Origin: an uncultured Clostridia bacterium
Lineage (GTDB): Bacteria > Bacillota > Clostridia > Oscillospirales > Oscillospiraceae
NCBI GenBank assembly: GCA_945635805.1
Contig: CALZCW010000056.1
Span: forward strand, 1-5,662
DNA: 5,662 nt
Direction: 5' to 3'
Part shown: one piece after another, positions 1-5,662 of the stretch
How positions within the stretch are numbered: the first letter of the stretch is position 1
Layout of the letters: every line of letters starts with the position of its first letter
Translations under genes and position numbers: made by a program
Notes under the pieces: generated by a model
The model's input: the letters and a program-made list of their open reading frames with translations, nothing else
The model's database searches: none
Told to the model about the DNA's origin: nothing

Positions 1-2741
<2,741 letters not shown>

Positions 2742-2746
2742 GATGT

Positions 2747-2752
2747 TCCTCC
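2747..2752 (-). promoter_or_regulatory. uvrA ribosome binding site
   Basis: On the minus strand GGAGGA is followed by five bases and the ATG at 2741. This fixes the uvrA start at the residues [10 protein letters not shown], the expected UvrA N-terminus. Confidence 0.85.
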
Positions 2753-2771
2753 GCACTATTTCTGAACTTAT

Positions 2772-2800
2772 ATTATATCATGACAGTCGACGGACATCAA
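2772..2800 (-). promoter_or_regulatory. Sigma-A-type promoter of uvrA, extended -10
   Basis: The minus strand reads TTGATG (2800-2795), a 17-base spacer, then TATAAT (2777-2772). A TG one base before the -10 makes it an extended -10 element. Transcription should start near 2765, giving a leader of about 24 bases that contains the ribosome binding site. No Gram-positive LexA box of the form GAAC-N4-GTTC was seen around it, so SOS control is not evident. Confidence 0.8.
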
Positions 2801-2843
2801 CCGCAATTTCCCCCAAAAAGTCAATTATTCCGCTGTTCTTCCC

Positions 2844-2872
2844 TTGCGTTTCCACTGAAAATAATGTATGAT
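2844..2872 (+). promoter_or_regulatory. Upstream sigma-A-like promoter (P1) of the kinase-like gene
   Basis: TTGCGT (2844-2849) and TATGAT (2867-2872) are separated by exactly 17 bases. The predicted start near 2879 falls inside the Spo0A-box-like inverted repeat at 2875-2892, so binding there would be expected to block this promoter. Each hexamer matches consensus at four to five of six positions. The call is inferred from sequence only. Confidence 0.45.
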
Positions 2873-2874
2873 GT

Positions 2875-2892
2875 TGTCGACGAAGTTCGACA
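2875..2892 (+). promoter_or_regulatory. Inverted pair of Spo0A-box-like heptamers (candidate operator)
   Basis: The 18 bases TGTCGACGAAGTTCGACA have perfect 6-bp arms, TGTCGA (2875-2880) and TCGACA (2887-2892). Read on the minus strand, 2892-2886 is TGTCGAA, an exact match to the 0A box (TGNCGAA) known from Bacillus and clostridial Spo0A targets. Read on the plus strand, 2875-2881 is TGTCGAC, six of seven. The right-hand box overlaps the -35 of candidate promoter P2, an arrangement known for Spo0A-activated sigma-A promoters. The inverted rather than tandem orientation is a caution. Confidence 0.45.
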
Positions 2893-2915
2893 GGCAAGTA
2901 TTTCCCTCATATTAT
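2887..2915 (+). promoter_or_regulatory. Downstream sigma-A-like promoter (P2) overlapping the Spo0A-like box
   Basis: TCGACA (2887-2892, five of six to TTGACA) is followed by 17 bases and TATTAT (2910-2915, five of six to TATAAT). The start would lie near 2922, some 30 bases before the ATG at 2953 and upstream of its ribosome binding site. The -35 is shared with the right-hand 0A-like box. Confidence 0.45.
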
Positions 2916-2939
2916 TGCGTTCTTTTCGGAAACTACAAT

Positions 2940-2945
2940 GGAGGT
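2940..2945 (+). promoter_or_regulatory. Ribosome binding site deciding the kinase-like gene start
   Basis: GGAGGT lies seven bases before ATG 2953. A second in-frame ATG at 2938 overlaps this motif and has no Shine-Dalgarno sequence of its own, so 2953 is preferred. Confidence 0.8.
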
Positions 2946-2952
2946 GGGACGC

Positions 2953-4032
2953 ATGGGCGAACAGTTGAAACAAGTATTACAGCTATTCTCACAGCCGGCT
3001 TTTCTGGTCAAGGAGGGTACCGTCACCTGGTGCAACAGCGCAGCATCTTCTCTGCTGTGCGAAGGTACGCAGCTTTCCTCCCTGCTGGAAAAGCAGGGCT
3101 CTCTGTTTTCTCTCTGGGACCGGACCGGTACGCTGCAGTTATCGTTGGTTTTGGGTGGCATGGACTATGACGCCTCGGTCCGTTCCACACCGGAGGGCGA
3201 GCTGTTCGTCGCCTCCCGCCGCGGGCAGGAAGCAGCGGCAACGGCTGCCGCAGTGTTCAACGCCTCCGTCTCTCTGCGCAGGCCGCTGCATACCATGGTC
3301 AGCGCCGCAAGCACCGTGTTTGAGCAGATGGAGGCTAACGGCAGCCTCACGCAGGCCGCTTCCAGGTTGAATCAGTCCATCTATCAGCTCATTCGTCTCA
3401 GCGGCCAGATGTCCGACGGCGGGCGTCTGCTGCTGCACCGCAAGGAGGCCCTTCGCCGTTCCACCGACCTGCGTGGCTTCCTGAACGACTTTATCGGTCA
3501 GGCCAAGCCCCTGGTGGAGAGCCTCGGTCTGACACTAAACTGCGAACCGCCCGCGTCGCCCATCGTCGCGGACGTGGATACCGAGCTTCTGGAGCGTGCT
3601 CTGTATAATCTGCTCTCCAATGCTGTCAGCTATACCCCCAAGGGCGGCACAATCACCATCACCACACGACGGCAGGATATGTTCCTGCTCTTTACCATCC
3701 GCGACAACGGCGAGGGTATTTCTCAGGAGGTTCTGGCTACACTCTTTGAGCGTTATACCGACCACACTCTGGGCGATTCCCGTTGGGGTCTTGGGATGGG
3801 TCTGCCCATGGTGCGGGAGATTGCCCGCCTCCATGGAGGGACGATGGTGGTCCGTGCCTCCGATGGTGGTCAGGGTGCCTCCGTCACTTTCACCATTTCC
3901 CTGGAACGCTCTCATAATGAGCTGCGCAGTCCTGCTGTCAGCTATAATTGCTACGGAGAATTCCACCACGGACTTGTGGAGCTGTCCGACGTACTGGGCG
4001 TGGAGTTTTTTGACCCCAGCGAAATCTCCTGA
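2953..4032 (+). CDS. Cytoplasmic PAS-like/histidine-kinase-like ATPase with degenerate H-box
   Basis: A 359-residue sensor-kinase-like protein with no membrane segment, so cytoplasmic. The N-terminus (about 8-90) resembles a small PAS fold, with QPAFLVKEGTVTWCNSAA at 14-31. A helical dimerisation segment spans about 95-160, then a GHKL ATPase domain (about 170-317) with N-box N219-N223, G1 DNGEGI (251-256), the F-box-like LFERYTD and G2 GLGMGL (279-284). All ATP motifs look intact. Oddly, the H-box region reads NASVSLRRPLHT (103-114): aligned with the usual SHELRTPL, V106 replaces the phospho-accepting histidine and S107 the acidic residue. H113, seven residues on, is the only nearby histidine. 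A 40-residue tail (320-359) follows the ATPase domain. It heads the yabPQ-divIC cluster, 46 bases before yabP. No response regulator is adjacent. It may be a pseudokinase, a variant kinase or an accessory to the Spo0A pathway; function is unproven. Confidence 0.85.
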   Translation: MGEQLKQVLQLFSQPAFLVKEGTVTWCNSAASSLLCEGTQLSSLLEKQGSLFSLWDRTGTLQLSLVLGGMDYDASVRSTPEGELFVASRRGQEAAATAAAVFNASVSLRRPLHTMVSAASTVFEQMEANGSLTQAASRLNQSIYQLIRLSGQMSDGGRLLLHRKEALRRSTDLRGFLNDFIGQAKPLVESLGLTLNCEPPASPIVADVDTELLERALYNLLSNAVSYTPKGGTITITTRRQDMFLLFTIRDNGEGISQEVLATLFERYTDHTLGDSRWGLGMGLPMVREIARLHGGTMVVRASDGGQGASVTFTISLERSHNELRSPAVSYNCYGEFHHGLVELSDVLGVEFFDPSEIS

Positions 4033-4060
4033 CATATTTTCTTCCTCTGCACCGTATATA
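4033..4060 (+). promoter_or_regulatory. Possible sigma-E-like promoter before yabP
   Basis: In the short gap after the kinase-like gene, CATATT (4033-4038) matches the core of the sigma-E -35 (KMATATT). After 14 bases comes CGTATATA (4053-4060), a partial match (about four of eight) to the sigma-E -10 CATACAMT. Bacillus yabP is transcribed by sigma-E, which makes the site reasonable. The -10 is weak, so this is tentative. Confidence 0.35.
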
Positions 4061-4066
4061 TAGTGC

Positions 4067-4072
4067 GGAGGG
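4067..4072 (+). promoter_or_regulatory. Ribosome binding site deciding the yabP start
   Basis: GGAGGG ends directly against an ATG at 4073, too close for initiation there. It is six bases before the in-frame ATG at 4079, which is therefore taken as the start. Confidence 0.8.
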
Positions 4073-4078
4073 ATGACC

Positions 4079-4354
4079 ATGGCCAACGAATTAAATCGCG
4101 CAGAGCCCCATGAACTGCGGCTGGAAAACCGCGAAAAGCTGTCCGTGACCGGCGTGCGCGAGGTGGAGAGCTTTGATGAAAATGCCGTCGTACTGCACAC
4201 AGCACGCGGCGTTTTGATCATCCGGGGCGAAAATCTCCATCTGAAGACCCTGTCCATCGACGGCGGTCAGGTCGCCGTCAGCGGAACCATCGGCTCTCTG
4301 AGCTACGAGGAAGCGCAAAAGAGCGGCGGCCTGTTTCAGCGGCTGTTTCGATAA
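4079..4354 (+). CDS. yabP: YabP sporulation protein
   Basis: A 91-residue protein of the YabP/YqfC family. In Bacillus, YabP is a mother-cell sporulation protein made under sigma-E, and its family is linked to spore coat and cortex formation. Family features are clear: the N-terminal HELRLENREKLSVTGV (11-26), VESFDENAVVLHT (29-41), the GxLxIxGxxLxxxxL-like stretch GVLIIRGENLHLKTL (44-58), a glycine-rich beta segment (62-71), and the closing GLFQRLFR (84-91). Length is close to the Bacillus protein (about 100). No signal peptide or membrane helix is seen. Its TAA stop touches the ATG of yabQ with no gap, so the two are almost certainly co-transcribed and translationally coupled. Confidence 0.93.
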   Translation: MANELNRAEPHELRLENREKLSVTGVREVESFDENAVVLHTARGVLIIRGENLHLKTLSIDGGQVAVSGTIGSLSYEEAQKSGGLFQRLFR

Positions 4355-4930
4355 ATGGAGCTGCCGCTGACACTTCAGGGGCAGCAATTTCTTCTTGCGG
4401 CGCTCATGGGCGTGGTCTTTGGGCTGCTCTACGATTTTCTGCGGGGACTGCGTCGGACTGCACGGTGGACGACCCATCTGCTCGACGTCCTGTTTGTGCT
4501 GAGCTTTCTCTTCGGCAGTCTGCTCTTTGCCCTGTGGATTGGCGATGGGGAATACCGTGTTTTCATGCTGCCCGGCACCCTTCTCGGGATGCTTCTCTAT
4601 TTTTCCACTTTGAGCTGCGTGATTCTCCCCTGTTCCCGCTTTTTTTGGCGATTTTTGACTCTGCCCCTGCGGAAAATCCTCGGCTTCTGTAAAAAAATTC
4701 TCGAAAAACTGAAAAAATTTGTGAAAAATATCTTTTCAACCGAGAAAAAATCGGTTACAATACAAAGGTGGACAAAGAATCAGCGAAAGGAGCGGCACGA
4801 AGATGCGCAGATTTTCCCTCATTACCAAGCTCATCCTGCTGGCAGTCATGGCCTACGCCATCGTGACCATCGTGTCTCTCCAGCCCAAGATCGACGCGCA
4901 GCGCGCAGAAAACGAAGCCCTGTCCGATGA
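4355..4930 (+). CDS. yabQ: YabQ spore-cortex membrane protein; 3' end overlaps divIC
   Basis: YabQ is a mother-cell integral membrane protein needed for spore cortex formation in Bacillus. The open frame gives 191 residues. The family motif QFLLAALMGVVFGLLYDFLR (11-30) is present, with three hydrophobic helices at about 11-30, 42-63 and 69-91. A lysine-rich cytoplasmic stretch follows (113-135). Residues 150-191 are read from DNA that also encodes DivIC in another frame, a 128-bp overlap. That tail is rich in His/Arg/Pro and looks like out-of-frame translation, so either a nearby stop was lost or the extension is tolerated. No good Shine-Dalgarno precedes the ATG; the start abuts the yabP stop, pointing to coupling. 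Identity is secure, the C-terminus is not. Confidence 0.88.
   Translation: MELPLTLQGQQFLLAALMGVVFGLLYDFLRGLRRTARWTTHLLDVLFVLSFLFGSLLFALWIGDGEYRVFMLPGTLLGMLLYFSTLSCVILPCSRFFWRFLTLPLRKILGFCKKILEKLKKFVKNIFSTEKKSVTIQRWTKNQRKERHEDAQIFPHYQAHPAGSHGLRHRDHRVSPAQDRRAARRKRSPVR
4733..4761 (+). promoter_or_regulatory. Possible sigma-A-like promoter for divIC, inside yabQ
   Basis: TTTTCA (4733-4738), a 17-base spacer and TACAAT (4756-4761) lie about 40 bases before divIC, after an A-rich stretch that could act as an UP element. The -35 is weak. A separate promoter makes biological sense, because divIC must be expressed in growing cells whereas yabPQ are sporulation genes. Confidence 0.4.
4738..4756 (+). 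repeat. Short inverted repeat in the promoter spacer
   Basis: AACCGA (4738-4743) and TCGGTT (4751-4756) form a perfect 6-bp stem around the loop GAAAAAA. It fills the spacer of the candidate divIC promoter and abuts its -10, so it could be an operator or an RNA hairpin. No T-run follows, so it is not a standard terminator. Confidence 0.55.
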
Positions 4931-5075
4931 GATCTCCGCTCTCGAGCAGGATAACGCGGCGCTGCAGGAGGATATCGAGGCCCTTGGCTCCGACGACTCC
5001 GTGATGAAGATCGCGCGGGAGCGGCTGAATTACGTCCTGGACGGAGAGATCATTTACATCAACAGCTGCGAATAA
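4803..5075 (+). CDS. divIC: DivIC/FtsB-family septum formation initiator
   Basis: A 90-residue bitopic membrane protein of the DivIC/FtsB family, which joins FtsL and DivIB (FtsQ) in the divisome to drive septal wall synthesis. A short basic N-terminus (MRRFSLITK) leads into one transmembrane helix (about 8-26). An extracellular coiled coil follows (about 29-62, with the heptad-like ENEALSDEISALEQDNAAL at 36-54), then the family's closing motif VMKIARERLNYVLDGEIIYI (67-86). Length is typical. The start is supported by AAAGGAG (4786-4792), ten bases upstream. It overlaps the 3' end of the yabQ frame by 128 bases. In Bacillus it likewise follows yabQ and precedes yabR. Confidence 0.92.
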   Translation: MRRFSLITKLILLAVMAYAIVTIVSLQPKIDAQRAENEALSDEISALEQDNAALQEDIEALGSDDSVMKIARERLNYVLDGEIIYINSCE

Positions 5076-5076
5076 C

Positions 5077-5082
5077 GGAGGA
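5077..5082 (+). promoter_or_regulatory. Distant ribosome binding site of the S1 protein gene
   Basis: GGAGGA lies directly after the divIC stop, but 13 bases before ATG 5096, longer than the usual 5-10. No in-frame alternative start lies closer, so initiation may be modest. Confidence 0.55.
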
Positions 5083-5095
5083 ACATAGAGCACTT

Positions 5096-5485
5096 ATGGA
5101 CTTAACCATCGGCACGATTTTAGAGGGCAAAGTCAAAACCATCACCAACTATGGCGCTTTCATCCAGCTTCCCGAAGGCCGCACCGGCATGGTGCATATC
5201 TCTGAGATTTCCCAATCCTACGTCAGTGATATCCGCCAGCATTTGACCCCGGGTCAGGTCGTCAAGGTCAAGCTCATCGGCATCGACGAGGCGGGCCGGA
5301 TCAGCCTGTCCATCAAGCGCGCCCAGGAACAGGAGCGTCCGCAGCGGCCTGCTGCCGCAAAACCCTCCGTGCCAAAAGCTCCCCTCACCTTTGAGGAAAA
5401 GCTCAAGCAGTTCATGTCCGACTCTGACAGCAAGATTTCCGGATGCCGCCAGTATGAGCACCGAACGAAATCCAGAAAGCGTTGA
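5096..5485 (+). CDS. yabR: S1-domain RNA-binding protein, YabR-like
   Basis: A 129-residue cytoplasmic protein with one S1 RNA-binding domain (about 4-76). Typical S1 landmarks are GKVKTITNYGAFIQLPEG (11-28), GMVHISEIS (31-39), the GQVVKVKLIGID strand (53-64) and GRISLSIK (67-74). A Pro/Ala-rich linker follows (81-97), then the C-terminal motif FEEKLKQFMSDSDSKISG (99-116) and a basic tail ending KSRKR, features common in the YabR/general stress protein 13-type family. The gene follows divIC with a 20-base gap, as in Bacillus and clostridia. YabR-type proteins are thought to bind RNA or ribosomes, but their role is poorly defined. It ends the operon just before a terminator. The symbol rests on synteny and domain layout. 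Confidence 0.88.
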   Translation: MDLTIGTILEGKVKTITNYGAFIQLPEGRTGMVHISEISQSYVSDIRQHLTPGQVVKVKLIGIDEAGRISLSIKRAQEQERPQRPAAAKPSVPKAPLTFEEKLKQFMSDSDSKISGCRQYEHRTKSRKR

Positions 5486-5492
5486 AGATCCT

Positions 5493-5516
5493 GCCCCTCC
5501 CCGGAGGGGCGTTTTT
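5493..5516 (+). terminator. Rho-independent terminator of the yabP-yabR cluster
   Basis: GCCCCTC (5493-5499) pairs perfectly with GAGGGGC (5504-5510) around a 4-base loop, followed by G and five T. It lies eight bases after the S1 gene stop and before the next gene, so it should separate the two units. Confidence 0.88.
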
Positions 5517-5522
5517 CTACAG

Positions 5523-5528
5523 AAGGAG
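5523..5528 (+). promoter_or_regulatory. Ribosome binding site deciding the SDR start
   Basis: AAGGAG lies six bases before ATG 5535. This favours 5535 over an in-frame ATG at 5454 that would read through the terminator. Confidence 0.8.
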
Positions 5529-5534
5529 CAGCCC

Positions 5535-5662
5535 ATGAAACACGTTTTGATCACCGGCGGCAGCAGGGGCATCGGAGCCGCCGCAGTCCGAGCCTTTTCT
5601 GAGGCCGGATGCCGGGTCACCTTTTTCTATGCCAAAAACCACGGGGCAGCGCAGGAAGTGGC
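5535..5662 (+). CDS. Short-chain dehydrogenase/reductase, FabG-like (N-terminal fragment)
   Basis: The first 42 codons of an SDR-family NAD(P)-dependent oxidoreductase; the gene continues past the right edge. The Rossmann dinucleotide-binding motif TGGSRGIG is at 7-14 (TGxxxGxG), and the second strand/turn RVTFFYAKN is at 27-35. Arg11 after the motif serine and the basic K34 after strand two are typical of NADP(H)-preferring members such as 3-oxoacyl-ACP reductase. The catalytic Ser-Tyr-Lys lies outside the window, so substrate and exact family cannot be judged. The terminator upstream suggests independent transcription or low read-through; no clear promoter is visible in the 18 bases between terminator and start. 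Confidence 0.88.
   Translation, partial: MKHVLITGGSRGIGAAAVRAFSEAGCRVTFFYAKNHGAAQEV

Noticed and set aside
2819..2824. Minus-strand TTGACT as an alternative uvrA -35
   Set aside because: No -10-like hexamer lies 16-18 bases downstream; the TTGATG/TATAAT pair is far better.
2881..2889. CGAAGTTCG as a LexA half-site pair
   Set aside because: The Gram-positive LexA box needs GAAC and GTTC separated by four bases. This 9-base palindrome lacks that spacing and is better explained as part of the Spo0A-like repeat.
3535..4257. A 240-codon minus-strand open frame opposite the kinase-like gene
   Set aside because: It is antisense to clear GHKL ATPase motifs and yabP and shows no protein-like features.
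5454..5534. In-frame ATG that would extend the SDR N-terminus by 27 codons
   Set aside because: It overlaps the S1 gene, reads through the terminator hairpin and lacks a ribosome binding site. The ATG at 5535 has AAGGAG six bases upstream and gives the normal SDR N-terminus.

Overview
The window looks like the chromosome of a spore-forming, fairly GC-rich member of the Bacillota. The best fit is an Oscillospiraceae-type Clostridia, but that placement is inferred from gene content and codon use, not from a search. The marker is the run yabP-yabQ-divIC-S1 protein (yabR-like), a conserved block in endospore formers. The Gram-positive-style UvrA, the GGAGG ribosome binding sites and the sigma-A-type promoters agree with this.

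Layout. Bases 1-2741 hold uvrA on the minus strand, cut by the left edge with only the last few dozen codons missing. It starts from its own near-consensus promoter (2772-2800). A divergent intergenic region of about 210 bp (2742-2952) follows. It also carries signals for the plus strand: two sigma-A-like promoters and an inverted pair of Spo0A-box-like heptamers (2875-2892). The plus-strand cluster then reads: a cytoplasmic histidine-kinase-like protein (2953-4032), yabP (4079-4354), yabQ (4355-4930 as an open frame), divIC (4803-5075), an S1-domain protein (5096-5485) and a rho-independent terminator (5493-5516). A short-chain dehydrogenase/reductase starts at 5535 and runs off the right edge.

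How it may work together. YabP and YabQ are spore-coat/cortex-stage proteins made in the mother cell under sigma-E in Bacillus. DivIC is a vegetative division protein. The sequence offers separate promoter candidates for these needs: a sigma-E-like element before yabP and a sigma-A-like element inside yabQ for divIC.

The most interesting element is the first gene of the cluster. It has intact ATP-binding motifs, but valine stands where the H-box phospho-accepting histidine is expected. Its promoter region carries Spo0A-box-like sequences, one of which overlaps a plausible -35 element. This suggests a sporulation-linked, possibly non-canonical kinase or pseudokinase. That role is inference.
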